Source of the DNA: Calothrix sp. NIES-3974
Lineage (GTDB): Bacteria; Cyanobacteriota; Cyanobacteriia; Cyanobacteriales; Nostocaceae
Length of the DNA: 64,000 nt
Direction: 5' to 3'
Assembly: GCF_002368395.1 (NCBI RefSeq)
Contig: NZ_AP018254.1
Location: 1,674,001 to 1,738,000, forward strand
Shown: piece by piece, positions 8,590 to 18,308 of the stretch
Position numbering within the stretch: the stretch's first letter is position 1
Layout: each line of letters starts with the position of its first letter
Position numbers and translations under genes: made by a program
The notes under the pieces: generated by a model
Told to the model about the DNA's origin: nothing
The model's input: the letters and a program-made list of their open reading frames with translations, nothing else
Database searches by the model: none

Positions 8590-11448
8590 ATGAACCTACC
8601 CGAATCCTTCCACCCTCTCCAAGCACAATTACTGGGTGCTGCTGAAAAATTTGCTACTAATGCCCAACCCTTGGGTGAGTTACTTGCTGCTTTGGTTGCT
8701 GATGTGGACAAAGCTACCAGTGAACCCTTAGAAATTTTCCCGGTGTGTCACCATTCACCTGCTTCTGCTTTACAAATGGTGCGACGGTTGCAGCATCATC
8801 CTCCACGGGTGATTTATCTGGAAATGTGTGAGGATTTACTGCCAATCGTGGAAAATTTGCGGGATTGTAAGTTTCCCGTGGCTTTACAAGCTTTTGCTAC
8901 TGAATCTGTAACTTTTTCACCCCAGGATATGCCATTAAGTGTAGTTGCACCCATCACAGAAGCTTCCGCAGAATACCAAGCGATCGCATTTGCGCTGGAG
9001 CATCCAGGGACGGAGTTGGTGTTTGTTGATCGAGCTGTGGATTATGTGTTTCAGTGGGAGGAACGTCCCCAGGAACGGTTAGAGGAGGAGGTTACAGATG
9101 AAGCGAAAATGCATGGAACGGCGATTGGATTGGAAATTGGGGGTTTAACGCCGAGTTTTGATGTGTTTTTGCAGTTTCTGCTCAAAAATTCTCAAACCCG
9201 TCATTTTGCTGAATGGTGGGAGCAGTATGTGGAGCAGGCTATAATTAATACTGATTACCACACCTACCGTCAGGTGATGTTTTTGATCGGTAGTTTGTTG
9301 CGTCGCTTAGGTACTCGTCAGCAGGAAATTGCAACTGACCGCTTGCGGGAAAGGTACATGTGGACGAGAATTAAGCAGCATCTGCAAGGAAGGGGAATTC
9401 AACCAGAGGAAGCTATTTATATCTGTGGTGCAGCCCATGCTGCTAGTGATGTCCCGGAGTTTGGTGTTGGTAATAGTACGGTTTGGGAAATTCCCAATTT
9501 GAGTCAAACTACGTGGATGTACGGGTTAATTCCCTCCAGTTTTGCCGCAATTGAATACCAGTTTTCCCATCCACCGGGTACGGTAGCAATGGCAGAAGCA
9601 AGTTGGAAAAAGAATTTAAAAGCAGCCAATCTCAAGCCCTTTAGTTTGGGTGAACAAAAGAAAACTCAAAAGCCAAAAAATACTAACCATACACCCCAAA
9701 ACCCTGCCACTGCAACCATTCTTACATCCTTCCTCACCCGTCCCCCGGAACAAGTTGCAGCAGATACCGAACAATTACTACAATGGTGTGCCGATATTGT
9801 CGGATTAGCGCGTAAAAATGGTTACTTAGCCAGTACCGCCGATTCGATTGCGATTTACCAAACATCCCTCCTACTTGCGGGGATGCGTAACCGTTTACAT
9901 CCTACTCCCTATGACTTTCAGGATGCAGCAATTACCTGCTTAGAAAAAGACCGTACTCCGAAAAAACGCAATATTTTCCAGCTTTGTCAAATTTTACTCG
10001 GTGGCGATCGCGTCGGATTAGTGGGTTATGCATCTCTCCCTCCCTTGGCGCAAAATGTGTATGATCGGCTTGCACCTTTGAATGTGAATTTGCAAGGGCA
10101 GACCAATCAACGTGCTTTAATGGATTTTAAACGGGAACCCCAATTATTGCCCTGTTCTGATGTGTTATGGCGACTGTATTATTTATTAGGTTCCCATATT
10201 GTGCAACCGATTATGGGGGAACGTCGTCTCGGATTTAAACCGATTCAGGAATCCTGGGAGATTCGCATCGGCAAATACCAGCGTCAATTAATCATGTTGG
10301 GTTATGAAGGTGTCACCCTGGAACAGGTAATAGAACAACGCCTACAAAAAACCGCCTTCGATTCCCAAGGGACAGCGAAAACCGCCTTACAAACAGCAGA
10401 AGATAGTATTTTATACTTGCACAGTCCCCGTCTCACCAGTAAATTAGGGGAACACGCCATATCCCTATTAGTGCGGGAAACCGGAGCTACAGATGCACCA
10501 GAAATATTTACCATTATCCGACGCTTAGTCCATTATTACCGCACCACCCCCACGGGATTACCGACCTGGATTGAAAACTTTGTTACTATCGGTTATCGCC
10601 ACTACACTACCCTTCTACCCAAAGCCTTTAGTGACAGGGGAACAAAACCGGAACAAATAGCCGGGATGCTCAATTTTATCTTTACTCTAGAAAGTTTAGC
10701 ATTATCCCTGGGATGCGATCGCGCTCAATTATTAATAAGTGTTAAACAAGCAGCAAGTGAACAACCAGACCCAGCCAAACTAGGTTTACTCTGGACAACG
10801 GAATGGTTATTGGGATTGCGAACAATTCCCCAAATGCGGGAATTTTTCCACCATGTTTTGAGGAATGAAATGTTAATCCGTACCCTTCCCGATTATCTGA
10901 ACGGTTTTCTCCTGTCCCTGGGTTTCGCACCCCGAATCAACCGTTTTGTCGTCGAGTTACTTGCTCAATTATTCGGTTCCGTCCCCGACCATACCCTGTT
11001 ACCGTGGCTACCCAATTTAATTTTACGCTTGCGTCCCCACCGGGAAATTCTGCAAAACCTGATTAAAGAAGCAGCAAATACCTATCCCCAGCAATTACAA
11101 GGATTTGCCAATTGGGTTCCGGTATGGGAAAAAGAGAACATTCCAGAAGTTAAAACCCCATCACAAACATCATTAACAAGCTTTACAGAAGGAGAGATAA
11201 AGGCACGGCAATTAATATTTAAGTATAAAGCAGGAACCAATGCGATCGCGCAGCGACTCCTGTGGAGTATCACGCAACTATTAAACATAGAAAATATCCA
11301 ATGGCAGGAATTGGAAACTAAATCAACAGGGGAAAATAATTTCTCCCGGAATTACTCTATCAGCGCAACAGAAATGCAAATTCAAAACCTTTTAAAAACC
11401 CATCCAGACACAATGGAATCATTACTAGGATTGCTGACAAATTCTTAA
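8590..11448 (+). CDS. DUF5682-like protein (952 aa) of the MoxR/VWA block (YehM-like)
   Basis: A large soluble protein. Near the N-terminus it has FPVCHHSPASALQMVRRL followed by VIYLEMCEDLLP. The HHSPA motif and the downstream Glu-rich strand are the features I associate with DUF5682, a family that accompanies MoxR, VWA and SWIM genes (YehM in E. coli). A second conserved-looking piece is ICGAAHAASDVPEF around residues 280-293. The middle has a Pro/Gln-rich linker (near 355-375), and the C-terminal half is helical and Leu-rich. No membrane segment is present. The biochemical role of the family is not established. Assignment rests on motif and neighbourhood; I am fairly confident of the family and not of any function. 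Confidence 0.75.
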   Translation: MNLPESFHPLQAQLLGAAEKFATNAQPLGELLAALVADVDKATSEPLEIFPVCHHSPASALQMVRRLQHHPPRVIYLEMCEDLLPIVENLRDCKFPVALQAFATESVTFSPQDMPLSVVAPITEASAEYQAIAFALEHPGTELVFVDRAVDYVFQWEERPQERLEEEVTDEAKMHGTAIGLEIGGLTPSFDVFLQFLLKNSQTRHFAEWWEQYVEQAIINTDYHTYRQVMFLIGSLLRRLGTRQQEIATDRLRERYMWTRIKQHLQGRGIQPEEAIYICGAAHAASDVPEFGVGNSTVWEIPNLSQTTWMYGLIPSSFAAIEYQFSHPPGTVAMAEASWKKNLKAANLKPFSLGEQKKTQKPKNTNHTPQNPATATILTSFLTRPPEQVAADTEQLLQWCADIVGLARKNGYLASTADSIAIYQTSLLLAGMRNRLHPTPYDFQDAAITCLEKDRTPKKRNIFQLCQILLGGDRVGLVGYASLPPLAQNVYDRLAPLNVNLQGQTNQRALMDFKREPQLLPCSDVLWRLYYLLGSHIVQPIMGERRLGFKPIQESWEIRIGKYQRQLIMLGYEGVTLEQVIEQRLQKTAFDSQGTAKTALQTAEDSILYLHSPRLTSKLGEHAISLLVRETGATDAPEIFTIIRRLVHYYRTTPTGLPTWIENFVTIGYRHYTTLLPKAFSDRGTKPEQIAGMLNFIFTLESLALSLGCDRAQLLISVKQAASEQPDPAKLGLLWTTEWLLGLRTIPQMREFFHHVLRNEMLIRTLPDYLNGFLLSLGFAPRINRFVVELLAQLFGSVPDHTLLPWLPNLILRLRPHREILQNLIKEAANTYPQQLQGFANWVPVWEKENIPEVKTPSQTSLTSFTEGEIKARQLIFKYKAGTNAIAQRLLWSITQLLNIENIQWQELETKSTGENNFSRNYSISATEMQIQNLLKTHPDTMESLLGLLTNS

Positions 11449-11558
11449 AAATTCAGGGAAATAGGGAGTAGCCTACAGGTCGATCGCATTAATTTTGATA
11501 AGTAAAGAAAGGTACGTAGTTGCGCTCATAGGGCTTTATTAGACTACCCCTGTGTCTT

Positions 11559-12851
11559 CTACTCTCGACCTCTAGTCAACACCTCCACAACATCAGTATA
11601 CTGATTAAACTCAGCTAACATTAAAGCCGTATATCCACCTTGATTACGTAAATCCAAATCGGCTCCAGCATCTAATAAAATTTGTGCCAATGGTGCATTA
11701 CCGTGGGAAGCAGACCACATGAGAGCAGTTGCACCAACCTGGTCTTGGAAATTGACGTTAGCGCCGGATGCTGCTAAATATTTAACAATGGTAGTATGGT
11801 TTTGTTCCGCAGCCAGTAGCAATAAACTCTTACCCTGGGAGTTACAAAAATTTGCGTCAGCGTGATAATCCAATAATAACTGGACTATTTCCTCATGCTG
11901 TTGACAAACTGCCAAACTTAATGCCGTCTCCCCCAAATTACTCCCATTGACCTGTGCATCTCTTTTGAGTAAAGCTTCCACAATTTGTTTATGACCCTGC
12001 AAAGTTGCGAGGAGTAAGGGGGTATCACCCAACTTATTACGTAGATTTACATTGGCATCGCGATTGAGCAACACCGTCACAAAATCTAAATGTCCTTCCA
12101 CAGTCGCAATATGTAGCGCCGTATCCCCATCCAGATTTTGGGCATTGACATCTGCCCCATAATTTAATAATAGAGCCGCGATCGCACTATGTCCTAAAGC
12201 CGCAGCAGCCATCAGTGCAGTTTCTTGACTCAAATTGTGTTGATTCACATTTGCTCCACCATTGAGCAATAATTGAACCATTTCCCCATCCCCTGCATCC
12301 ACAGCCATCATCAAAGGGGTTTCCCCTGTTGCATCAGGAGTATTGACATCCGCACCTGCACCAACTAATAATTCAACAATCGAACGATGACCACCGGCGA
12401 TCGCTAATCTTAAACTGGTATCGCGATCGCGATCGCAAATATTCACATCCGCTCCAGCTTGCAGCAAAACCTCCACAATCTCCCGATTCCCTTTCTGGGA
12501 TGCCACCATTAAAGCTGTACTCCCATCTTCATTAGTAGCATTCACATCTGCATGATTTTGAATTAATAACTTAACCACATCCAGTTTTTGCGCAGCCGCA
12601 GCCACCATTAGGGGTGTGATACCATATTGCTGACGACGGAAATTTACATTTGCACCCGCCGCAATCAAAGTACGAACAATTTCCGTATACCCATAATTAG
12701 CAGCATACATCAATCCTGTCGTCCCATTCTGTTGTGCCCCATCCGGTGCAGCACCAACAGCTAACAGCGCCTTCACCTTCCCCAAGTTACCACTTTGTGC
12801 CGCTAACAGCAGCAACTCATCAGTTGTATTACCAGTCATTCCCGTACACAA
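11559..12851 (-). CDS. Ankyrin-repeat protein (430 aa)
   Basis: Almost the whole protein is 33-residue ankyrin repeats with the usual core G-TALM-A-GH-IV--LL-AGADVN. About twelve or thirteen units run from residue 10 to the end. Examples are NEDGSTALMVASQKGNREIV and NLDGDTALHIATVEGHLDF. There is no signal peptide, membrane segment or added catalytic domain, so it is a protein-binding scaffold, probably cytoplasmic. It converges on the DUF5682-like gene (110 bp between stops), so it is not in that operon. Ankyrin-only proteins of this size are frequent in filamentous cyanobacteria; the partner is unknown. Confidence 0.92.
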   Translation of the reverse strand: MCTGMTGNTTDELLLLAAQSGNLGKVKALLAVGAAPDGAQQNGTTGLMYAANYGYTEIVRTLIAAGANVNFRRQQYGITPLMVAAAAQKLDVVKLLIQNHADVNATNEDGSTALMVASQKGNREIVEVLLQAGADVNICDRDRDTSLRLAIAGGHRSIVELLVGAGADVNTPDATGETPLMMAVDAGDGEMVQLLLNGGANVNQHNLSQETALMAAAALGHSAIAALLLNYGADVNAQNLDGDTALHIATVEGHLDFVTVLLNRDANVNLRNKLGDTPLLLATLQGHKQIVEALLKRDAQVNGSNLGETALSLAVCQQHEEIVQLLLDYHADANFCNSQGKSLLLLAAEQNHTTIVKYLAASGANVNFQDQVGATALMWSASHGNAPLAQILLDAGADLDLRNQGGYTALMLAEFNQYTDVVEVLTRGRE

Positions 12852-12929
12852 TCACCCATCATCAATAAGCGTAAGGGTAAAGTTAACTATAGGGAAGGGG
12901 TCAGCCGACAGAAATATAGCAAAACAGGT

Positions 12930-13048
12930 GTTGCTGAATTTGACCATGAATTACAATTATTTACATTTTGTATTAAAACCAAAATTATCTCTTCGAGAAG
13001 CCGCGCTATGGGCGTCTACGTAGAGACGTAGCAATGCTAAGTCTCTAC
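12930..13048. mobile_element. Partial copy of the 167-bp miniature element
   Basis: This stretch begins GTTGCTGAATTTG and contains TTATTTACATTTTGTATT and CGTCTACGTAGAGACGTAGC in the same order as the complete element at 22082-22248. It lacks the right-hand end (ATTCAGCAACGCCG). The palindrome GTAGAGACGTAGC...GTCTCTAC occupies 13020-13048. It sits between an ankyrin gene and an exported-protein gene, both on the minus strand. Confidence 0.75.
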
Positions 13049-13059
13049 TACCGCCGACC

Positions 13060-13488
13060 CTATTTAATTGTGACGGTAAAATCGTATAAATGAAATGATG
13101 GACCACCGCCACCAACTATATAGTAATCACCCGTCACCGGTAATTTCACGGTTAATGATTTACCTTCACCACCACCTAAACCAGAAAATACCGGACTAAT
13201 GGCTTTACCATTATTTCCATACAATGTCACACTAGCACGGGCACCCAAACTATTGATTTTTAGAGTTAAATTTTGTCCCTTTCTCGCTCTCAAAATGTAA
13301 ATGCGATTGTCTGCGCCAGTAATATTTTTACTATTTGTTCCCCGGACAAAGGCGACGCGAGTTGTTGGTAAAGAATTGAGATGGTGCTTCACATTTGCAA
13401 GCTGGGCAGAGGCTGGAATTGTTGGAACTAATATACCTCCAGTCACCATTAATAATGCCGATACGCCGCCAATAAAAAAACGTTTCAT
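13060..13488 (-). CDS. Small exported protein with PPC-like beta domain (142 aa)
   Basis: I chose the ATG at 13488 because AGGA lies nine bases upstream and the protein then starts directly with a signal peptide (MKRFFIGGVSALLMVTGGI ending PASAQ). The mature part is about 110 residues, beta-rich, with GQNLTLKINSLGARASVTLYG and VTGDYYIVGGGG. This resembles bacterial pre-peptidase C-terminal (PPC) domains, which are secreted beta-sandwiches. No enzymatic motif is seen. It is likely periplasmic or extracellular. Function is unknown. Confidence 0.7.
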   Translation of the reverse strand: MKRFFIGGVSALLMVTGGILVPTIPASAQLANVKHHLNSLPTTRVAFVRGTNSKNITGADNRIYILRARKGQNLTLKINSLGARASVTLYGNNGKAISPVFSGLGGGEGKSLTVKLPVTGDYYIVGGGGPSFHLYDFTVTIK

Positions 13489-14165
13489 CTGTAAATTCCT
13501 AGAATGAGTAAGTAAAATATCATCTCTCAGCACGAATTCAAGCTTGATTTTTATTCGTAACTTTAATTACTAACCCGATACTACGAATTTCGGAAAACTA
13601 CAGGTTTTTTCCCAGAGAAAGTATTGAACTACAAAAAGTGCCACGGTTTATAAAAATGATTCCCCATACACTATGTGACGATTTAAGATAACATTCATGT
13701 TATCAATTCAGAATTATACTGAAAAGTTGGCAGCAAGTAAGGTATCAAATTAGTCTTCTTACTGAGGATTCACTGCAAATATGAATAATGAAAATAAAAG
13801 TTAGGCGATACGCCTTTGGCGTTAAGCTCTGCTTATCGATAACCGAAAAAACGATGTTTTCGATCACGGTTTTTTGCAGATTTTTAAATCTACAGGTATG
13901 TTGACCAAAATATCAAAGTTCCCCATAATAAAACTACTAGGAGCCGGTTAGGTGGGTTTCTCGACTTCTATAGATAGAACGTCTCCCCCCAGGGAGTAAA
14001 CAGACGTTTACTCCTTCACCATTATTAATTTTGCCTTGTTTGGTCTAGGGTCAGGAATGTAGGATATAATTAGGAGCAGTCCTCTCCCTGAAAATGTAGA
14101 GTTAATGGGAAAATCAAAGTAAACTATCCTTAGTTTCGCGGACGAACTACCTGTAGAACACAACT
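13489..14165. other. Gap before ffh with stem-loops
   Basis: No protein gene is supported. Positions 13993-14014 form a perfect nine-base stem (GGAGTAAAC / GTTTACTCC) with a four-base loop, about 150 bp before ffh. It could be a terminator-like hairpin or part of a small RNA or leader. Around 13840-13875 AACCG and CGGTT flank an A/T-rich hairpin. I looked for a signal recognition particle RNA next to ffh and found no matching consensus. Confidence 0.5.
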
Positions 14166-15638
14166 ATGTTTGATGCATTAGCTGACCGTTTAGAATCTGC
14201 CTGGAAAAAACTGCGGGGACAAGATAAAATCTCCCAATCAAATATTCAAGATGCCCTGCGAGAAGTGCGCCGCGCCTTGCTAGAAGCAGATGTAAACCTT
14301 CAGGTAGTTAAGGATTTTATTACCGAAGTTGAAACCAAGGCAATGGGGGCAGAGGTAATTAGTGGTGTTCGCCCCGCCCAACAATTTATTAAAATAGTTC
14401 ACGATGAACTTGTCAAAGTCATGGGGGAAGAAAATGTTCCCCTCGCTCACTCCGCAACTGCACCCACAGTCGTCCTGATGGCGGGATTGCAAGGTACGGG
14501 TAAAACCACCGCCACCGCAAAATTGGCTCTACACCTGCGCAAACTGGAACGCTCCTGTATGATGGTTGCCACTGACGTGTATCGTCCTGCTGCCATTGAC
14601 CAGCTAATTACCCTAGGTAAACAAATTGACGTACCCGTATTTGAGTTAGGCAGTGATGCTAACCCAGTGGAAATCGCCCGTCAAGGGGTAGAACGGGCTA
14701 GGGCTGAAGGGATAGATACGGTTATTATTGATACCGCCGGACGCTTGCAAATCGATGACAGCATGATGGCGGAATTGGCTCGCATCAAAGAAACCGTACA
14801 ACCCGATGAAACCCTGCTGGTTGTCGATGCCATGACCGGTCAAGAAGCAGCCAATTTAACCCGCACTTTCCACGAACAAATTGGGATTACCGGAGCAATC
14901 CTGACGAAAATGGACGGTGATAGCCGAGGTGGTGCAGCCTTGTCTGTACGGCGAATTTCCGGACAACCGATTAAGTTTATCGGGGTAGGGGAAAAAGTTG
15001 AAGCACTGCAACCATTCTACCCAGAGCGGATGGCTTCGCGGATTTTGGGGATGGGTGACGTACTCACCCTAGTAGAAAAAGCCCAGGAAGAGATCGATTT
15101 AGCAGACGCGGAAAAAATGCAGGAAAAAATCCTGTCTGCCAAGTTTGATTTTACCGACTTCCTCAAACAGTTACGCTTACTGAAAAATATGGGTTCCCTG
15201 GGTGGGATAATGAAACTCATCCCTGGTATGGGTAAACTCTCCGACGATCAACTGCGTCAGGGGGAAACCCAACTCAAACGCTGCGAAGCCATGATTAATT
15301 CCATGACCCCCCAGGAACGACGGGATCCCGATTTACTTGCTAGTTCCCCCAGTCGTCGTCGTCGTGTCGCTAAAGGCTCAGGTTACAAGGAACCCGATGT
15401 GAGTAAACTCGTGAGCGACTTTCAACGAATGCGTAGTTTAATGCAACAAATGGGACAAGGGAACTTTCCGGGTATGCCGGGAGGTGGAGGAATGTTCGGT
15501 GGTGGTGGAGGAATGTTTGGTGGTGGAAACCGTCAGACCGCTCCGGGTTGGCGAGGATATCCTGGAGGTGGGAATCCTGGTGGCAAAAAATCCAAACCGA
15601 AAAAAGATAAGAAGAAAAAGGGTTTTGGTCAACTTTAA
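14166..15638 (+). CDS. ffh: Signal recognition particle protein Ffh/SRP54
   Basis: A 490-aa GTPase that binds SRP RNA and signal sequences of nascent membrane proteins and hands ribosomes to FtsY. The N domain starts MFDALADRLESAWKKLRGQ. The G domain has G1 GLQGTGKT (107-114), DTAGR (189-193) and TKMDGDSRGG (247-256). The methionine-rich M domain spans about 300-440 (LLKNMGSLGGIMKLIPGMG). The C-terminal tail is Gly/Met-rich and ends in a Lys-rich stretch (GGKKSKPKKDKKKKGFGQL), as in other cyanobacterial Ffh proteins. All motifs are intact. A housekeeping gene transcribed alone. Confidence 0.98.
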   Translation: MFDALADRLESAWKKLRGQDKISQSNIQDALREVRRALLEADVNLQVVKDFITEVETKAMGAEVISGVRPAQQFIKIVHDELVKVMGEENVPLAHSATAPTVVLMAGLQGTGKTTATAKLALHLRKLERSCMMVATDVYRPAAIDQLITLGKQIDVPVFELGSDANPVEIARQGVERARAEGIDTVIIDTAGRLQIDDSMMAELARIKETVQPDETLLVVDAMTGQEAANLTRTFHEQIGITGAILTKMDGDSRGGAALSVRRISGQPIKFIGVGEKVEALQPFYPERMASRILGMGDVLTLVEKAQEEIDLADAEKMQEKILSAKFDFTDFLKQLRLLKNMGSLGGIMKLIPGMGKLSDDQLRQGETQLKRCEAMINSMTPQERRDPDLLASSPSRRRRVAKGSGYKEPDVSKLVSDFQRMRSLMQQMGQGNFPGMPGGGGMFGGGGGMFGGGNRQTAPGWRGYPGGGNPGGKKSKPKKDKKKKGFGQL

Positions 15639-15764
15639 TTCTTGCATCTCAGGATGAAAATGGTGCTTCGATTCTGGCTGAGACGAGGAAATTTGCTGGG
15701 TATCAAGTGCCGTTTAATTAGGAACAATTACGTGGCAGAATCGAGGTGTAATTAATATTATGTT

Positions 15765-15793
15765 GTAGAGACATAGCAATGCTACGTCTCTAC
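15765..15793. repeat. GTAGAGAC-type palindromic repeat
   Basis: Arms GTAGAGACATAGC and GCTACGTCTCTAC around a short AAT centre, one mismatch. Located shortly upstream of the first Uma2 gene, it could form a hairpin in the leader. Confidence 0.75.
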
Positions 15794-15838
15794 ATGATTG
15801 TTGGTAAGATGGGGGTGGCTGAATGTAGGAGGTGGAAC

Positions 15839-16531
15839 ATGACCATCGTTAACAAGCCTGATGTTTGCATTCCCTATTTGGAAAATGGCGATCGCTTAAC
15901 TCGATTTGAGTTTGAACGTCGCTACATGGCTATGCCTAACTTGAAAAAGGCTGAATTAATTGAAGGAGTTGTTTACGTGGCTTCACCCCTAAGATATCGT
16001 CAACACGGAAAACCCCATAGTCGGATTATTGGTTGGTTGGCGGTTTACGAGGCGGCAACACCGGGTGTAGAATTGGCTGATAATGCCACAGTCCGTTTGG
16101 ATTTGGATAATGAACCCCAACCGGATGCTTTGTTGCGAATTGAGTCTGCTTGTGGGGGACAATCGTCCATTAGTGAGGATGATTATGTGGAAGGAGCTCC
16201 GGAGTTAATTGTGGAAGTGGCTGCAAGCAGTGCATCCTATGATTTACATGATAAATTGAAGGCATATCGTCGCAATGGGGTGTTGGAATATATTGTTTGG
16301 CAAGTGGGGGAACAAAAAGTTAGTTGGTTTTGGTTACAAGCTGGAGAATATCAGCAGTTAGTTCCTGATGATGCTGGGATTATTTACAGTCAGGTTTTTC
16401 CTGGGTTAAATTTGGATGTAACTGCATTATTGGCAGATAATCTAGCTCAGGTATTGACTGTGGTGCAGCAGGGAGTCACAACTAAAGCCCATCAAGAGTT
16501 TGTCGCAAAATTGGCAACTAGAAGAAGTTAG
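15839..16531 (+). CDS. Uma2-family PD-(D/E)XK nuclease-fold protein, first of a tandem pair
   Basis: I start at ATG 15839 because AGGAGG lies just upstream; the frame is open further but without such a site. The 230-aa protein has the Uma2 fold markers: FERRYMAMPNLKKAELIEG near the N-terminus, an Asp in PQPDALLR (about 96), Glu in LIVEVAASS (about 126) and Lys in HDKLKAYRRNGV (about 139). These form the PD-(D/E)XK nuclease active site. Uma2 (DUF820) proteins are present in tens of copies in many cyanobacteria; their substrates are unknown. A second Uma2 gene follows after 55 bp. Confidence 0.88.
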   Translation: MTIVNKPDVCIPYLENGDRLTRFEFERRYMAMPNLKKAELIEGVVYVASPLRYRQHGKPHSRIIGWLAVYEAATPGVELADNATVRLDLDNEPQPDALLRIESACGGQSSISEDDYVEGAPELIVEVAASSASYDLHDKLKAYRRNGVLEYIVWQVGEQKVSWFWLQAGEYQQLVPDDAGIIYSQVFPGLNLDVTALLADNLAQVLTVVQQGVTTKAHQEFVAKLATRRS

Positions 16532-16586
16532 ACGGCGCTACAATAAACCCATACGGATCGCAAATAACCTTCTGCAACTTTTACTC

Positions 16587-17249
16587 ATGTCCCTCGCTCA
16601 AGAAAAAGAAGTAGAAATAATTCCAGACCCATCAGCGGCTATAATTTTTCCCCAGGGAGATTTATATAGCGATGAACCACCTGTGGAAACGGAATTACAC
16701 CTAGAGCAAATCATGCTTTTCCTTAAATGTCTCAAATGGTTATGGCGAGATAGAAATGATTTTTATGCTGCTGGTAATTTAACCATTTATTACAGTCCCC
16801 GTCAACGCAAATCAGAGGATTTTCGCGGACCTGATTTTTTTGTGGTTTTAGGATGCGATCGCAAACCTCGTAAAAGTTGGGTGGTCTGGGAGGAGGATGG
16901 AAAATATCCCAATGTGATTGTGGAAATACTATCTCCTAAAACGGCTGAAGTTGATAAAAATTTCAAAAAACAAATTTATCAAGATATTTTTCGCACCCAT
17001 GATTATTTTTGGTTTGACCCAGATACCTTAGAATTTGCTGGTTTCCACTTAGTTGATGGTACTTACCAATCCCTAAAACCAAATGATTTAGGACATCTAT
17101 GGAGTCAACAATTGGGTTTGTATCTGGGAATTTATCAGAATCAGGTGCGCTTTTTTACCAGAGAAGGGAAATTAGTGCCGACACCGGAAGAAGAAGCTGA
17201 AAGATTAGCAGCAAAGTTGCGTGAATTGAATATTAATCCCGATGATTAG
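16587..17249 (+). CDS. Uma2-family PD-(D/E)XK nuclease-fold protein, second of a tandem pair
   Basis: Frame open from 16500, but the family-like sequence begins MSLAQEKEVEIIPDPSAA at ATG 16587. Markers are GPDFFVVLG, VIVEILSPKTAEVDKNFK and the C-terminal tail GKLVPTPEEEAERLAAKLRE, typical of longer cyanobacterial Uma2 proteins. It is a different subtype from its upstream neighbour, which lacks this tail, so the pair is not a simple recent duplication. Function unknown. Confidence 0.88.
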   Translation: MSLAQEKEVEIIPDPSAAIIFPQGDLYSDEPPVETELHLEQIMLFLKCLKWLWRDRNDFYAAGNLTIYYSPRQRKSEDFRGPDFFVVLGCDRKPRKSWVVWEEDGKYPNVIVEILSPKTAEVDKNFKKQIYQDIFRTHDYFWFDPDTLEFAGFHLVDGTYQSLKPNDLGHLWSQQLGLYLGIYQNQVRFFTREGKLVPTPEEEAERLAAKLRELNINPDD

Positions 17250-17279
17250 GGGGTTATTTTTAACATATTTACCACCAAT

Positions 17280-18308
17280 TTATATCGACTTTAATGTCAA
17301 ATTTTGTGGACTTTCAAAATAATTGTATACAAGTCGAGAAACTTCACGGATAAAGCGGATTGCGCTTTCATCATGGTTGGGTCGCTGGACGATAATTCCT
17401 GCTAAATAGACTTTCCCACTTGCTGTTTTGACGATTCCCGCATCACCTAAAACAAACCGCAAAGTACCTGTTTTATGATAAATTTTTGCACCTGTTCCTA
17501 AACCTTTAGGTAGAAGACTTTGATTGTGACAATTTCCCATCATATTGTAAATATGGGTGCGGCTATTTTCATTAATTAATTGATTATTTACCACCAAAGC
17601 CGCAAGTTTCACTAAATCCTTAGCGCTAGTTTTGTTTGTTCCGTATTCATCGACAAGTAAATGATTAATTTGGGTTTGTTGTAATCCCCAATGACGAAAC
17701 CGCTTATTCAAAACATTTTTACCACCTAAGCGGTCAATAATCATGTTGGTAGCAACGTTATCGCTAATTGTCATCATTTTGGTTGCAGTTTCTAGCACTG
17801 TAAATTTGCTTCCTGCTGGTTTATATTGCAAGTCTCCCGAACCACCAACCTTTAAATCTGCTCTTTCGACTAATAATTCATCAAGACGGATACGACCTGC
17901 TTCGATTTCTTCAAACAGAGCAACTAGAATCGGGAATTTAATTGTACTCGCTGCGGAGAATATGCGATCGCCGTTAATATCTAAATAATCCCCGGTTTGT
18001 AAATCAACAAAAAACATCCCCGGTGAGAGGGATTTGTAACGATTCATCAACTGACGAATTTGCGTGTCCAATAATGATACTGGTTTTCCAAATTTGAGGG
18101 GTTCGGATGGGGGGTATTGATTATTCGGTTGGTTCAAATTGCTATTGACATCAGGATTAAAGGGATTTGTTTCTTCTGATTGAGGAGGTATAAATCTTAT
18201 TCCTGGTAATGGTGGGAGAGGTGTGGTGTTTGCGAAAGTTAATTGTACCGATGATAAAATCCAAATGGTGCTACCAATAGTAGAAGATAGGAGATGGGTT
18301 AATTTCAT
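17280..18308 (-). CDS. Class A beta-lactamase-like serine hydrolase, exported
   Basis: ATG at 18308 gives a 342-aa protein starting with a signal peptide (MKLTHLLSSTIGSTIW...FAN). A Pro/Asn-rich linker of about 50 residues follows. The penicillin-interacting fold shows all three motifs: STIK (121-124, the nucleophile Ser), SDN (182-184) and HKTGT (about 278-282). A Glu in VDEYGTN (about 221) sits where the omega-loop Glu is expected, although the surrounding motif differs from classical TEM-type enzymes. Such cyanobacterial proteins may act on peptidoglycan or on beta-lactams; which one cannot be told here. It converges with the Uma2 pair (31 bp between stops). Confidence 0.88.
   Translation of the reverse strand: MKLTHLLSSTIGSTIWILSSVQLTFANTTPLPPLPGIRFIPPQSEETNPFNPDVNSNLNQPNNQYPPSEPLKFGKPVSLLDTQIRQLMNRYKSLSPGMFFVDLQTGDYLDINGDRIFSAASTIKFPILVALFEEIEAGRIRLDELLVERADLKVGGSGDLQYKPAGSKFTVLETATKMMTISDNVATNMIIDRLGGKNVLNKRFRHWGLQQTQINHLLVDEYGTNKTSAKDLVKLAALVVNNQLINENSRTHIYNMMGNCHNQSLLPKGLGTGAKIYHKTGTLRFVLGDAGIVKTASGKVYLAGIIVQRPNHDESAIRFIREVSRLVYNYFESPQNLTLKSI

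Noticed and set aside
13920-14165. Possible SRP RNA or other small RNA gene next to ffh
   Set aside because: A clean hairpin exists at 13993-14014, but there is no match to the conserved SRP RNA loop sequence, so I only list the hairpin.
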